This document shows, one piece after another, positions 7,920 to 17,032 of a DNA stretch of 64,000 bases (its first letter is position 1; each line of letters opens with the position of its first letter). Under the pieces are notes generated by a model. The model did no database searches and had not been told where the DNA came from. It saw only the letters and a program-made list of their open reading frames with translations. Both the position numbers and the translations under genes were made by a program. This DNA comes from Allokutzneria oryzae. GTDB taxonomy: Bacteria; Actinomycetota; Actinomycetes; Mycobacteriales; Pseudonocardiaceae. The stretch is from the NCBI RefSeq assembly GCF_042429765.1, contig NZ_JBHLZU010000015.1, positions 124,001 through 188,000 of the forward strand. Reading direction: 5' to 3'.

Positions 7920-8579
7920 GTGAGCACGGTTTACAGGTGCAGTGGTGAGAGTGCGGCGGCTGAGCGCGAGGCTGGGCTGGCCGCTGCCGCGGGGGCGGTG
8001 CGGAGCGGGCAGCTGGTGGTGCTGCCCACGGACACCGTCTACGGGCTGGGGTGCGACGCGTTCGACGCCGCGGCGGTGCAGAGCCTGCTCGACGCCAAGG
8101 GGCGCGGGCGGGACATGCCGCTGCCGGTCCTGGTCGGGTCGTGGTCCACTGTGGACGGTCTGGTGCTGTCCGTCCCGCACCAGGCGCGGCTGCTGATCGA
8201 GGCGTTCTGGCCCGGCGGGCTGTCGATCGTGCTGCCGCACGCGCCGTCGCTGAACTGGGACCTTGGCGACACCAGGGGGACCGTGATGGTGCGGATGCCG
8301 TTGCACCCCGTCGCGATCGACCTGCTGCGCGAGGTCGGCCCGATGGCCGTCTCCAGCGCCAACCGCTCGGGTCACCCGCCCGCGACGACGGCGCAGCAGG
8401 CTCTGGAGCAACTTGGCGACTCCGTACCCGTCTATCTGGACGGAGGGCCGTCCGGAGACCCCGTCGCCTCCACGATCGTGGACCTCACCGGTCCGCATCC
8501 GTTGGTGCTGCGTGAAGGCGCGGTGAGCCTTGCCGATGTGGCCGAGGTCGTAGGCACCGAGGTCGAGTTGGCGCGGTAG
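7920..8579 (+). CDS. tsaC: L-threonylcarbamoyladenylate synthase (Sua5/YrdC family)
   Basis: The enzyme makes threonylcarbamoyl-AMP from Thr, bicarbonate and ATP, the first step of t6A modification of ANN-decoding tRNAs. The 219-residue product shows the YrdC-fold motifs PTDTVYGLG (about 37-45), KGRGRDMPLPVL (about 60-71) and SSANRSGHP (about 145-153). The length fits the short single-domain form, without the extra Sua5 C-terminal domain. GTG 7920 gives MSTVYRCSG. It sits where the same gene lies in the M. tuberculosis cluster, after prmC. The gap to glyA is 45 bases. Confidence 0.94.
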   Translation: MSTVYRCSGESAAAEREAGLAAAAGAVRSGQLVVLPTDTVYGLGCDAFDAAAVQSLLDAKGRGRDMPLPVLVGSWSTVDGLVLSVPHQARLLIEAFWPGGLSIVLPHAPSLNWDLGDTRGTVMVRMPLHPVAIDLLREVGPMAVSSANRSGHPPATTAQQALEQLGDSVPVYLDGGPSGDPVASTIVDLTGPHPLVLREGAVSLADVAEVVGTEVELAR

Positions 8580-8624
8580 CGTACGAAACGCGATTCGCGC
8601 CGCCCTACGACAGGAGCAACCGCA

Positions 8625-9905
8625 GTGACCACGCCGTTCTGGGGCCCCGACTTCAACGCCCTGCAGTCCACCGACCCGGAGATCGCCGACGTCGTTCTCG
8701 GCGAGCTGGACCGGCTGCGCGGCGGGCTCCAACTCATCGCGAGCGAGAACCTGACCAGCCCCGCGGTGCTGGCGGCGATCGGTTCGACGCTGTCGAACAA
8801 GTACGCCGAGGGCTACCCCGGCCGTCGCTACTACGGCGGGTGCGAGGAGGTCGACAAGGCCGAGGAGATCGGTATCGCCCGCGCCAAGGAGCTCTTCGGC
8901 GCCGAGCACGCCAACCTCCAGCCGCACTCCGGCGCCAGCGCCAACCTCGCCGTGTACGCGGCGTTCTGCAAGCCGGGCGACACCGTGCTCGCCATGGACC
9001 TCAAGCAGGGCGGCCACCTCACCCACGGCTCCAAGGTCAGCTTCTCCGGCAAGTGGTTCAACCCGGTGCCCTACGGGGTCAGCGAGGACACCGAGCTGAT
9101 CGACTACGACCAGGTGCGCGAGCTCGCGCTGGAGCACCGGCCGAAGATGATCGTCGCGGGCGCCACCGCCTACCCGAGGCTGTTCGACTTCGCCGCCTTC
9201 CGCGAGATCGCCGACGAGGTCGGCGCGATCCTGTGGGTCGACGCCGCGCACTTCATCGGCCTCGTCGCGGGCAAGGCGATCCCGTCGCCGGTGCCCTACG
9301 CCGACGTCGTCTCCTTCACCACCCACAAGGTCCTGCGCGGCCCGCGCGGCGGCATGATCGTCTCCCGCGCCGAGCACGCCAAGGCGCTGGACAAGGCGGT
9401 CTTCCCGTTCAGCCAGGGCGGTCCGCTGATGCACAACGTCGCGGCCAAGGCCGTGGCGCTCAAGGAAGCCGCCTCCCCGGAGTACCAGGCCTACGCCGCC
9501 CAGGTCGTCGCCAACGCCGTCGCGCTGGCCAAGGGCCTGGAGTCCGAGGGCATGCGCCCGGTCTCCGGCGGCACCGACACCCACCTGGCGCTGATCGACC
9601 TGCGCCCCGTCGGTGTGACGGGGGCGGAGGCGGAGGCCCGCACGGGTGCTGCCAAGATCACTTTGAACAAGAACGCTATTCCGTACGACCCGGCCCCGCC
9701 GATGACCGCGTCCGGTATCCGGATCGGTTCGCCGGCAGTAACCACGCAGGGGATGACCGAGCCGGAGATGGCGGAGATCGCACGCCTGATCGGCCGTGCC
9801 GTCCGCGCCGAACGCGGCACCGACAGCGGGGACGCCGAACTGGCCGCCGTCGCGGGTGCCGTCTCCGAGCTGGTCGCCGCGAACCCTGCCTATCCGCGAG
9901 GTTAA
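8625..9905 (+). CDS. glyA: serine hydroxymethyltransferase
   Basis: A PLP enzyme that interconverts serine and glycine and supplies 5,10-methylene-tetrahydrofolate. The 426-residue product has the family start (LQLIASENLTSPAVL, YAEGYPGRRYYGGCEEVD). The PLP lysine is Lys235 in SFTTHKVLRGPRGG, and the cofactor-stacking and substrate region is HANLQPHSGASAN. GTG 8625 follows CAGGAG. It is inserted between tsaC and wecA relative to the M. tuberculosis order, so it probably reads with the tsaC-wecA transcript. wecA starts 9 bases after the stop. Confidence 0.96.
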   Translation: MTTPFWGPDFNALQSTDPEIADVVLGELDRLRGGLQLIASENLTSPAVLAAIGSTLSNKYAEGYPGRRYYGGCEEVDKAEEIGIARAKELFGAEHANLQPHSGASANLAVYAAFCKPGDTVLAMDLKQGGHLTHGSKVSFSGKWFNPVPYGVSEDTELIDYDQVRELALEHRPKMIVAGATAYPRLFDFAAFREIADEVGAILWVDAAHFIGLVAGKAIPSPVPYADVVSFTTHKVLRGPRGGMIVSRAEHAKALDKAVFPFSQGGPLMHNVAAKAVALKEAASPEYQAYAAQVVANAVALAKGLESEGMRPVSGGTDTHLALIDLRPVGVTGAEAEARTGAAKITLNKNAIPYDPAPPMTASGIRIGSPAVTTQGMTEPEMAEIARLIGRAVRAERGTDSGDAELAAVAGAVSELVAANPAYPRG

Positions 9906-9914
9906 TCGTCCACC

Positions 9915-11078
9915 GTGGGCCCGACGCCTGCCTTCACTCCCGCTGGTCTGCCGGTGAGAGAGTTCCTTCTCGTCCTCTTGGTCTCCGCAGCGGTGACCTT
10001 CCTGCTCACCGGCCTGGTACGGCAGCTCGCCTTCCGGGTCGGGGCGGTCGCGTACCCGCGAAAACGGGACGTGCACGCGCAGCCCAAGCCGAGGATGGGC
10101 GGCGTCGCCATCTTCGGCGGGGTGCTCTCCGGCATGCTCCTCGCGCTGCACCTGCCGGTGCTGCGCAACTCCTTCACCTTCTCCTCCGAGGTCATCGGCG
10201 TCGCCATCGCCGGTGCGGTGATCGTGCTGGTGGGAGCGCTGGACGACCGCTTCGAGCTGGACTCGCTGACGAAGCTGGCAGGCCAGGTCACCTCGGCCGG
10301 CCTGCTGGTGCTCTTCGGCGTCCAGTGGTTCCTGTTCTGGGTGCCCTGGGGCGGCTCCAAGGAGAGCATGGGGCAGCTGATCATCCTCGACGGTGACCAG
10401 GGCGCCCTGTTCACGGTGCTGCTCGCGGTCACGATGATCAACGCGATGAACTTCGTCGACGGGCTTGACGGGCTCGCCGCGGGCATCGGGATGATCGCGG
10501 CGGTGGCCACCTGCGCCTTCACCATGGTGCTGATCGCGGGCAAGGGCGGCGACGCCAACGCCTATCCGGCCGCCCTGATCGCGGCCACCCTCGCCGGCGC
10601 GTGCGTCGGGTTCCTGCCGCACAACTTCCAGCCCTCGCGGATCTTCATGGGCGACTCGGGCTCGATGCTGATCGGGTTGATGCTGGCCGCGGCGAGCACG
10701 TCCGCGTCCGGCCAGCTCAACTTCGCCAGCTACGGCGGCAAGAGCACCCTCGCGCTGCTCTCGCCGCTGCTGGTGGTGGCCGCGGTGCTGTTCGTACCGC
10801 TGCTGGACCTGGTGATGGCCGTGCTGCGCAGGACGCGGGCCGGTCGGAGCCCGTTCGCGCCGGACAAGATGCACCTGCACCACCGCCTGCTGGAGATCGG
10901 CCACTCCCAGCGCCGCGCGGTGCTGCTGATCTACCTGTGGGCCTCGGTGCTGGCCTTCGGCGCGGTGTCGCTGACGCTGTTCGACGTGCGCACGGTGATC
11001 TGGGTCGTGGGCGTGGGGCTGCTGCTCGCGCTGTTCGCCTCGGCCATCCCCCGCCTGCGGGAATCACGCCGTTCCTGA
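9915..11078 (+). CDS. wecA: polyprenyl-phosphate GlcNAc-1-phosphate transferase
   Basis: An integral membrane enzyme that moves GlcNAc-1-P from UDP-GlcNAc to a polyprenyl phosphate, starting cell-wall linkage-unit synthesis (arabinogalactan in mycolic-acid bacteria and relatives). The 387-residue product has about 11 membrane segments and the MraY/WecA signatures: KPRMGGVAIFGG, GALDDRFELDS, NFVDGLDGLAAG (the catalytic Asp-rich loop), IFMGDSGSM and the HLHHRLL loop. GTG 9915 or GTG 9954 could be the start; neither has a strong ribosome-binding site. It is followed by the atp leader genes, as in M. tuberculosis. Confidence 0.9.
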   Translation: MGPTPAFTPAGLPVREFLLVLLVSAAVTFLLTGLVRQLAFRVGAVAYPRKRDVHAQPKPRMGGVAIFGGVLSGMLLALHLPVLRNSFTFSSEVIGVAIAGAVIVLVGALDDRFELDSLTKLAGQVTSAGLLVLFGVQWFLFWVPWGGSKESMGQLIILDGDQGALFTVLLAVTMINAMNFVDGLDGLAAGIGMIAAVATCAFTMVLIAGKGGDANAYPAALIAATLAGACVGFLPHNFQPSRIFMGDSGSMLIGLMLAAASTSASGQLNFASYGGKSTLALLSPLLVVAAVLFVPLLDLVMAVLRRTRAGRSPFAPDKMHLHHRLLEIGHSQRRAVLLIYLWASVLAFGAVSLTLFDVRTVIWVVGVGLLLALFASAIPRLRESRRS

Positions 11079-11120
11079 CCCTGGCGATGATCATCTGAGC
11101 ACGTCAGGGACAATTCGGAC

Positions 11121-11582
11121 GTGAACCAGGTGAAGTCGACGGTCGTGTCCAACGCGAGCGCCGTCCTGCGCAGAGCCCTCATCCAGTCCGCGGTCGTGCT
11201 GGGCGCCTTCGTGGTGGTCGCCGGCGTGGTCGCGTGGCTGGTCGCGGGCGAGCCGGGCCTGTGGGGAGCGGTGCTGGGCGCCGCGCTCGCCGGGGCGTTC
11301 CTGCTCGTCACCACCGGTGTCGTGCTGGCGACCATGAAGGCGGCCCCGGCTACCACTTTGGGGGTCGTGATGGGCTCCTGGCTGGTGAAAATGGTCTTGG
11401 TCTTCGGACTGCTGCTGGTGCTGCGCCCGCTGGATTTCTACTCAAAACCGACGTTCTTCTTCGTCACGGCTTTCTCGATCGTGGTAGTGCTTGTCACAGA
11501 GTCACTCGCTGTGATCAAAGCGCGCGCGCCGTATGTGGACCCGGCGCCTCATACCGGCTCTGGCCAGCGCATTGAAGATTGA
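11121..11582 (+). CDS. small membrane protein preceding the atp operon
   Basis: The 153-residue protein is mostly four hydrophobic segments (LIQSAVVLGAFVVVAGVVA, LWGAVLGAALAGAFLLVTTG, VVMGSWLVKMVLVFGLLLVLR, FFFVTAFSIVVVLVTESLA). Its length and topology fit the AtpI-like proteins found at this position in Actinobacteria. A role in ATP synthase assembly or ion supply is an inference from position only. GTG 11121 is the start; it lies 42 bases after wecA. Confidence 0.75.
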   Translation: MNQVKSTVVSNASAVLRRALIQSAVVLGAFVVVAGVVAWLVAGEPGLWGAVLGAALAGAFLLVTTGVVLATMKAAPATTLGVVMGSWLVKMVLVFGLLLVLRPLDFYSKPTFFFVTAFSIVVVLVTESLAVIKARAPYVDPAPHTGSGQRIED

Positions 11583-11630
11583 CCCCCGGTTCACAAGCTC
11601 TGTCCAAACGGTTGGTAAGGTGCTGCTGGG

Positions 11631-11840
11631 ATGAGCGACAAGACGGACAAAGACACCCAATCGGGTAAGGCGGACGTCTGGTCGCTGATCAGTACCCTGC
11701 TTGCTGGTCCCGCACTCTGGGGTGGCGTGGGGTACCTCATCGACCAAGCCGTCGGCGGCAAGACCTGGATGATCTTGGGTCTGCTGATCGGCTTTGTCGC
11801 GAGCTTCTACATCGTCTACGTACGCCACGGCCGGAGCTGA
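11631..11840 (+). CDS. AtpZ/AtpI-family small membrane protein
   Basis: This 69-residue protein has a polar N-terminus (MSDKTDKDTQSGKAD) and two membrane helices (LISTLLAGPALWGGVGYLI and MILGLLIGFVASFYIVYV). AtpZ-type proteins have this design and precede the ATP synthase genes in many bacteria. They have been linked to c-ring assembly or Mg/Ca transport. The ATG follows GCTGCTGGG with no strong ribosome-binding site. atpB starts 3 bases after the stop, so translation is probably coupled. Confidence 0.8.
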   Translation: MSDKTDKDTQSGKADVWSLISTLLAGPALWGGVGYLIDQAVGGKTWMILGLLIGFVASFYIVYVRHGRS

Positions 11841-11843
11841 ACA

Positions 11844-12668
11844 GTGTCGGCCGCCATAGCAGGGAGACCGCGCTCGATGATGGTGCTGGCCTCGGACAGC
11901 GGGTACCACCCGCCCTCGATCGACGAGTTCTTCCCACCGGCTCTGCTGTTCGAGGGAACGCCGTTCCAGATCGATCGGATCATGCTGATCCGCGTCCTGA
12001 TGACCGTACTGCTCATCGGGTTCTTCCTGATCGCCATGCGCCGGCCGAAGATCGTGCCGCGCGGCGTGCAGAACCTCGCCGAGATGGGGCTGGACTTCGT
12101 CCGCGTCTCGATCGCCGAGGAAATTCTCGGCAAGGTCAACGGCAGGCGCTTCCTGCCGCTGCTGACCACGTACTTCTTCATGATCTGGGCACTGAACCTC
12201 TCCGGGGTCATCCCGTTCCTGAACATGCCGAGCACCGCGAAGATCGGCGCGCCGCTTGTGCTGGCGCTGGTCACCTACTTCGTCTTCAACTACGCGGGCA
12301 TCAAGGCACAGGGCTTCGGTCCGTACATGAAGTCCAACCTGTTCCCGCCCGGTGTGCCCAAGTGGGCCTACGTGCTGGTGACGCCGATCGAGTTCGTCTC
12401 GACCTTCATCGTGCGGCCGTTCACCCTGACCGTGCGGTTGATGGCGAACATGATCGCCGGGCACATGACGCTGGTGCTGTTCTTCGGCGCCGCGTGGTTC
12501 CTGCTCTTCCAGGCCGGAAGCCTGTTGCTCGCCCCGGTGGGCGCGCTGTCCTTCGCGGCCGGATTCATTTTCACCCTGTTCGAGTTGATGGTGCAGGCCC
12601 TTCAGGCCTACGTGTTCACGTTGCTCACGGCCGTGTACATCGACGGCGCGTTGCACGCTGAGCACTGA
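11844..12668 (+). CDS. atpB: F0F1 ATP synthase subunit a
   Basis: Subunit a forms the proton half-channels next to the c-ring. The 274-residue product has the family's membrane helices. The essential arginine is Arg198 in RPFTLTVRLMANMIAGH; the last helix (FELMVQALQAYVFTLLTAVYI) carries the conserved Gln. GTG 11844 gives a 32-residue soluble lead; ATG 11877 is an alternative. The gene sits in the order a, c, b, delta, alpha, gamma, beta. Confidence 0.95.
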   Translation: MSAAIAGRPRSMMVLASDSGYHPPSIDEFFPPALLFEGTPFQIDRIMLIRVLMTVLLIGFFLIAMRRPKIVPRGVQNLAEMGLDFVRVSIAEEILGKVNGRRFLPLLTTYFFMIWALNLSGVIPFLNMPSTAKIGAPLVLALVTYFVFNYAGIKAQGFGPYMKSNLFPPGVPKWAYVLVTPIEFVSTFIVRPFTLTVRLMANMIAGHMTLVLFFGAAWFLLFQAGSLLLAPVGALSFAAGFIFTLFELMVQALQAYVFTLLTAVYIDGALHAEH

Positions 12669-12737
12669 CGAACAGGGATTGGTACGACCCCGCCCGTGCT
12701 CAATCGGTCGGGGCCAACCTGAAAGGGAACGAACACA

Positions 12738-12965
12738 ATGAACCTCGCTGAGGTCGCTGGCAACGTCGCAAGCATCGGCTACGGCCTTGCCGCCATTGGT
12801 CCTGGTATCGGCGTCGGCATCGTGGCCGGTAAGACCGTCGAGGCCATGGCCCGTCAGCCGGAGCTCTCCGGCCAGCTGCGTACCACCATGATCCTCGGTA
12901 TCGCGTTCTCCGAGGCCCTGGGTCTGCTCGGCCTCGTCGCGGGCATCATGTTCGGCGGCCTCTGA
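12738..12965 (+). CDS. atpE: F0F1 ATP synthase subunit c
   Basis: The 75-residue hairpin protein assembles into the rotating c-ring. Helix 1 holds the glycine-rich packing motif GPGIGVGIVAGK. The polar loop is RQPE. Helix 2 carries the proton-binding carboxylate Glu59 in LGIAFSEALGL. No sodium-type ligand set is evident, so proton coupling is expected. The ATG has GAAAGGGAACG upstream. This is the diarylquinoline target in mycobacteria. Confidence 0.97.
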   Translation: MNLAEVAGNVASIGYGLAAIGPGIGVGIVAGKTVEAMARQPELSGQLRTTMILGIAFSEALGLLGLVAGIMFGGL

Positions 12966-13002
12966 TCCGCAAGGGTCCTCTGACTAAGGATTCGGTGACA
13001 CC

Positions 13003-13545
13003 GTGACGACCACAGTGCTAGCCGCCGCCGCGCAGAATCCCCTGATTCCGGCGGTGTACGACATCGTTTGGTCCGCGGTCTGCTTGGCGATCATCGGCTT
13101 CGTCTTCTGGAAGAAGGTGCTTCCGACCTTCCAGAAGGTGCTGGCCGATCGCACCGAGAAGATCGAGGGCGGCATCGCCAAGGCGGAGCAGGCCCAGGCA
13201 CAGGCACAGCAGGCCCTGGAGCAGTACCAGGCGCAGCTGGCCGAGGCCCGTGCCGAGGCCGCCCGGATCCGGGACGACGCTCGGGCCGAGGCGGAGAAGA
13301 TCAAGGAAGAGCTCTACGCCAAGGCCCAGGCCGAGGCCGCTCGCATCATCGCGCAGGGCAACAACCAGCTTGCCGCCCAGCGCGCCCAGATCGTCGCGGA
13401 GCTGCGCGGGGACCTGGGGCGGATGGCTGTGGACCTGGCCGGTCGCGTCGTCGGCGAGTCCCTTGAGGACGAGTCCCGCAAGCGCGGCACCGTGGACCGC
13501 TTCCTCGACGAGCTGGACGCCGTCTCGGCGCCGGCTGGTAAGTGA
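13003..13545 (+). CDS. atpF: F0F1 ATP synthase subunit b
   Basis: The peripheral-stalk subunit has 180 residues. One membrane helix lies at about residues 17-36 (YDIVWSAVCLAIIGFVFW). A long Ala/Glu/Gln-rich helix follows (KAEQAQAQAQQALEQYQAQLAEARAEA region) that dimerises and contacts delta. GTG 13003 is the start. The stop overlaps the GTG of atpH (GTGA), which indicates coupled translation. Confidence 0.95.
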   Translation: MTTTVLAAAAQNPLIPAVYDIVWSAVCLAIIGFVFWKKVLPTFQKVLADRTEKIEGGIAKAEQAQAQAQQALEQYQAQLAEARAEAARIRDDARAEAEKIKEELYAKAQAEAARIIAQGNNQLAAQRAQIVAELRGDLGRMAVDLAGRVVGESLEDESRKRGTVDRFLDELDAVSAPAGK

Positions 13546-14381
13546 GCGCAGTCATGAGTGCGATGCACGCCGCCAGCCGCGAGGCGCTCGCGAGCGCGGA
13601 AGCGCGGTTGCAGGAGATCACCAGCGGGGTGGACGGTGACGGCCTCGGCACGCTCGCCGAGGAGCTGTTCGCCGTCACCTCCCTGCTGAACAAGGAGATC
13701 GGCCTTCGCCGGGCCGTCGCAGACGCGTCGAGCGACCCCGCGGGTCGCGAGGCGCTGGTGCGTGGCCTGCTGGCGGGCAAGGTGGGCGAGCGGACGGTCG
13801 ATCTGCTCGCCACCGTGGTCACCGCGAGGTGGTCGAGCCCGCGCGAGCTGGTCGACGGCATCGAGCTGCTCACGCGCACCGTCTCCCTGGTGCGCGCCGA
13901 GCAGGCCGGCAGGCTGGACGCGGTGGAGGACGAGCTGTTCCGGCTCGGCCGCATCATCTCCGCCCAGCCCGACCTGGACCGGGTCCTCTCCGACCAGACC
14001 CGCGAGGCCGCGGGCAAGGTCGAGCTGCTGCGCTCGCTGATCGCGGGCAAGGTCGAGCCGGTCACGCAGGTTCTCGCCGAGCAGCTGGTCACCGAGCCGC
14101 GTGGCCTCGGGGTGGTGACCGGGCTGGAGCAACTCGCCGGCCTGGCCGCCAAGCGCCGGGAGCGCTCGGTCGCCCACGTGCGGTCGGTCGTCCCGCTCAG
14201 CGAAGCGCAGCAGGACCGGTTGTCAGCTCTGTTGCAGCGTGTCTACTCGCGGCCCATCGCCCTGCACATCGAGGTCGACGCGGCGCTGCGAGGCGGTTTG
14301 GTGATCCGCGTCGGCGACGAGGTCATCGACGGAAGTGCGGCTGGCCGCTTGGAGGCCCTCCGCCGCGAGCTCGCTGGTTAA
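13542..14381 (+). CDS. atpH: F0F1 ATP synthase subunit delta
   Basis: Delta clamps the peripheral stalk to the top of the alpha3beta3 head. The 279-residue product is longer than the ~180-residue proteobacterial form but matches the actinobacterial length of about 270. The C-terminal part (VVPLSEAQQDRLSALLQRVYSRPIALHIEVD..., then GGLVIRVGDEVIDGS) is the conserved OSCP/delta signature. The GTG at 13542 overlaps the atpF stop; ATG 13554 and ATG 13563 are alternative starts. Confidence 0.94.
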   Translation: MSAVMSAMHAASREALASAEARLQEITSGVDGDGLGTLAEELFAVTSLLNKEIGLRRAVADASSDPAGREALVRGLLAGKVGERTVDLLATVVTARWSSPRELVDGIELLTRTVSLVRAEQAGRLDAVEDELFRLGRIISAQPDLDRVLSDQTREAAGKVELLRSLIAGKVEPVTQVLAEQLVTEPRGLGVVTGLEQLAGLAAKRRERSVAHVRSVVPLSEAQQDRLSALLQRVYSRPIALHIEVDAALRGGLVIRVGDEVIDGSAAGRLEALRRELAG

Positions 14382-14465
14382 CAACGACGCCCACGGCAGT
14401 ACCGACCACGGGCCCCCTAAACGACGACCACACTGGTCGAGAGAAGAACCGAGAGCAGGAACGAC

Positions 14466-16112
14466 ATGGCGGAGCTGACGATCTCGTCGGACGAGATCCG
14501 CAGTGCGATCGAGAACTACGTCTCCAGCTACTCCCCGGAGGTCAACCGGGAAGAGGTCGGCACAGTCACCGTCACCGGTGACGGCATCGCCTATGTCGAG
14601 GGCCTGCCCTCGGCGATGGCCAACGAGCTGCTGGAGTTCCCCGGCGGCGTCCTGGGCGTCGCGCTGAACCTGGACGTGCGTGAGCTCGGTGTTGCCATCC
14701 TCGGCAACTACGAGTCGATTGAAGAGGGCCAGGAGGTCAAGCGGACCGGGCAGGTGCTGTCCGTGCCGGTCGGCGACGCCTACCTCGGCCGCGTGGTCAA
14801 CCCGCTCGGCGAGCCGGTGGACGGTCTCGGCGAGATCGTCGCCGAGGAGCGCCGCGCGCTGGAGCTGCAGGCCGCGACCGTGGTCCAGCGCCAGTCGGTC
14901 AAGGAGCCGCTGCAGACCGGCATCAAGGCGATCGACTCGCAGACCCCGATCGGCCGCGGCCAGCGCCAGCTGATCATCGGTGACCGCAAGACCGGCAAGA
15001 CCGCGGTCTGCGTGGACACCATCCTGAACCAGAAGGCCAACTGGGAGACCGGCGACCCGAACCAGCAGGTTCGCTGCATCTACGTCGCGGTCGGCCAGAA
15101 GGGCTCCACCATCGCCGCGGTGAAGAAGGCGCTGGAGGACCGCGGTGCGATGGAGTACACCACCATCATCGCCGCCCCCGCCTCCGACTCCGCGGGCTTC
15201 AAGTGGCTGGCCCCGTACACCGGCTCGGCCATCGGCCAGCACTGGATGTACCAGGGCAAGCACGTCCTGATCGTCTTCGACGACCTGACGAAGCAGGCCG
15301 AGGCCTACCGCGCGATCTCGCTGCTGCTGCGCCGCCCGCCGGGCCGCGAGGCCTACCCGGGTGACGTCTTCTACTTGCACTCGCGCCTGCTGGAGCGCTG
15401 CGCGAAGCTCTCCGACGACCTGGGCGCCGGTTCGATGACGGGTCTGCCGGTCATCGAGACCAAGGCCAACGACGTCTCGGCGTACATCCCGACCAACGTC
15501 ATCTCCATCACCGACGGCCAGTGCTTCCTGGAGTCCGACCTGTTCAACCAGGGCGTGCGCCCCGCGGTGAACGTCGGTATCTCGGTCTCCCGTGTCGGTG
15601 GATCCGCGCAGGTCAGGGCGATGCGCAAGGTCGCTGGCTCGCTGCGTCTCGACCTGTCGCAGTACCGCGAGCTCGAGGCCTTCGCGGCACTGGCCTCGGA
15701 CCTGGACGCCGCGTCCAAGGCCCAGCTGGAGCGCGGTGCGCGCCTGGTGGAGCTGCTCAAGCAGTCCCAGTACGCGCCGTTCCCGGTCGAGGAGCAGGTC
15801 GTCTCGATCTTCGCCGGTACCCGTGGCTACCTGGACTCGGTGCCGGTGGGCGACGTCCGCCGCTTCGAGTCGGAGCTGCTGGACTGGGTGCGCCGCAACC
15901 ACGAGGGCGTGCTGGCCGAGATCCGCGACACCAAGGACCTCTCCAAGGAGAACGAGGAGCGGGTCGGCGAGCTGATCGACACCTTCAAGCAGCAGTTCAC
16001 CGCCTCCGACGGCTCTCGGGTGGTCAACGAGCCGGCCGCGGACGCGATCGACGACTCCAAGCTGGGCCAGGAGTCCGTCAAGGTGAACCGTCCGGCTCCG
16101 GCCAAGAAGTGA
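14466..16112 (+). CDS. atpA: F0F1 ATP synthase subunit alpha
   Basis: The 548-residue non-catalytic nucleotide-binding subunit carries the P-loop GDRKTGKT at residues 172-179 and the alpha signature PAVNVGISVSRVGGSAQ. The C-terminal extension after residue ~510 (VVNEPAADAIDDSKLGQESVKVNRPAPAKK region) is typical in length of mycobacterial and actinobacterial alpha subunits, where it suppresses ATP hydrolysis. That role here is inferred from family knowledge. The ATG has GAGAGCAGGA upstream. atpG follows after 11 bases. Confidence 0.97.
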   Translation: MAELTISSDEIRSAIENYVSSYSPEVNREEVGTVTVTGDGIAYVEGLPSAMANELLEFPGGVLGVALNLDVRELGVAILGNYESIEEGQEVKRTGQVLSVPVGDAYLGRVVNPLGEPVDGLGEIVAEERRALELQAATVVQRQSVKEPLQTGIKAIDSQTPIGRGQRQLIIGDRKTGKTAVCVDTILNQKANWETGDPNQQVRCIYVAVGQKGSTIAAVKKALEDRGAMEYTTIIAAPASDSAGFKWLAPYTGSAIGQHWMYQGKHVLIVFDDLTKQAEAYRAISLLLRRPPGREAYPGDVFYLHSRLLERCAKLSDDLGAGSMTGLPVIETKANDVSAYIPTNVISITDGQCFLESDLFNQGVRPAVNVGISVSRVGGSAQVRAMRKVAGSLRLDLSQYRELEAFAALASDLDAASKAQLERGARLVELLKQSQYAPFPVEEQVVSIFAGTRGYLDSVPVGDVRRFESELLDWVRRNHEGVLAEIRDTKDLSKENEERVGELIDTFKQQFTASDGSRVVNEPAADAIDDSKLGQESVKVNRPAPAKK

Positions 16113-16123
16113 TGTGGTGACGC

Positions 16124-17032
16124 ATGGCTGCTGAACTTCGCGTCCTCAAGCAGAGGGTCAAGTCCACCCAAGCGATCAAGAAGATCACGCGGGCCATGGA
16201 ACTCATCGCCACCTCGCGCATCGGCAAGGCGCAGGCCAGGGTCGCGGCGTCGCGGCCCTACGCCGAGGAGATCACCAACGTGCTCTCCTCGCTGGCGACG
16301 GCCTCCACGCTCAGCCACCCGCTCCTGGTGGCGCACGAGAACCCCACGCGTGCCGCCGTCCTGGTCGTGACCAGTGACAAGGGCATGTGCGGTGGCTACA
16401 ACTCCAGCGTGATCAAGGCGGCGGAGGAGCTCCAGACCCGGCTGCGCCAGGAGGGCAAGGAGCCGTTCCTCTACGTCATCGGGCGCAAGGGCGCGGGCTA
16501 CTACCGCTTCCGTCAGCGCGATGTCGTTGACTCGTGGACCGGCTTCTCCGAGAAGCCGACCTACTCCGACATCGTGGCGGCCGGTGACGCGCTGGTCGAG
16601 GGCTTCCTCGCCGACGCCGAGTCCGGCGCGGTCGCCTTCGACGAGGTGCACGTCGTCTACACCGAGTTCAAGTCGATGATGACCCAGCAGCCGATCGCCA
16701 AGCGCGTGGTGCCGCTGGAGGTCGAGTACGCGGGGGAGGGTGAGAGCACCGTCCTGCCCGGCTACGACTTCGAGCCGGACCCCGAGACGCTGCTTGACGC
16801 GCTGCTGCCGAAGTACATCAAGACCCGGCTGTACTCGGCGCTGCTGGAGTCGGCGGCTTCCGAGCTGGCCAACCGCCAGCGCGCCATGAAGGCGGCCACC
16901 GACAACGCCAGCGAGATGATCCGCGCTCTCACCCGAGAGGCGAACCAGGCCCGCCAGGCCCAGATCACCCAGGAGATCAGCGAGATCGTCGGTGGCGCCG
17001 ACGCACTGGCTACCGCAGGAAGTGATGAGTGA
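16124..17032 (+). CDS. atpG: F0F1 ATP synthase subunit gamma
   Basis: The central rotor shaft, 302 residues. The N-terminal helix LRVLKQRVKSTQAIKKITRAMELIA and the C-terminal helix (ELANRQRAMKAATDNASEMI...QARQAQITQEISEIVGGADAL) form the coiled coil inside the head. An acidic insert near residues 205-215 (EYAGEGESTVLPGYDFEPD) fits the extra gamma loop described for mycobacterial enzymes. The 3' end overlaps the atpD start region. Confidence 0.95.
   Translation: MAAELRVLKQRVKSTQAIKKITRAMELIATSRIGKAQARVAASRPYAEEITNVLSSLATASTLSHPLLVAHENPTRAAVLVVTSDKGMCGGYNSSVIKAAEELQTRLRQEGKEPFLYVIGRKGAGYYRFRQRDVVDSWTGFSEKPTYSDIVAAGDALVEGFLADAESGAVAFDEVHVVYTEFKSMMTQQPIAKRVVPLEVEYAGEGESTVLPGYDFEPDPETLLDALLPKYIKTRLYSALLESAASELANRQRAMKAATDNASEMIRALTREANQARQAQITQEISEIVGGADALATAGSDE

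Noticed and set aside
8580..8624. Possible glycine riboswitch before glyA
   Set aside because: The gap after tsaC is only 45 bases, too short, and no conserved aptamer core is present.
7119..10904. A very long open frame on the minus strand opposite the DUF559, tsaC, glyA and wecA genes
   Set aside because: It is a by-product of G+C-rich third codon positions in the real genes on the plus strand. It spans several genes, is Arg/His/Gln-rich with no recognisable motif and has no ribosome-binding site.
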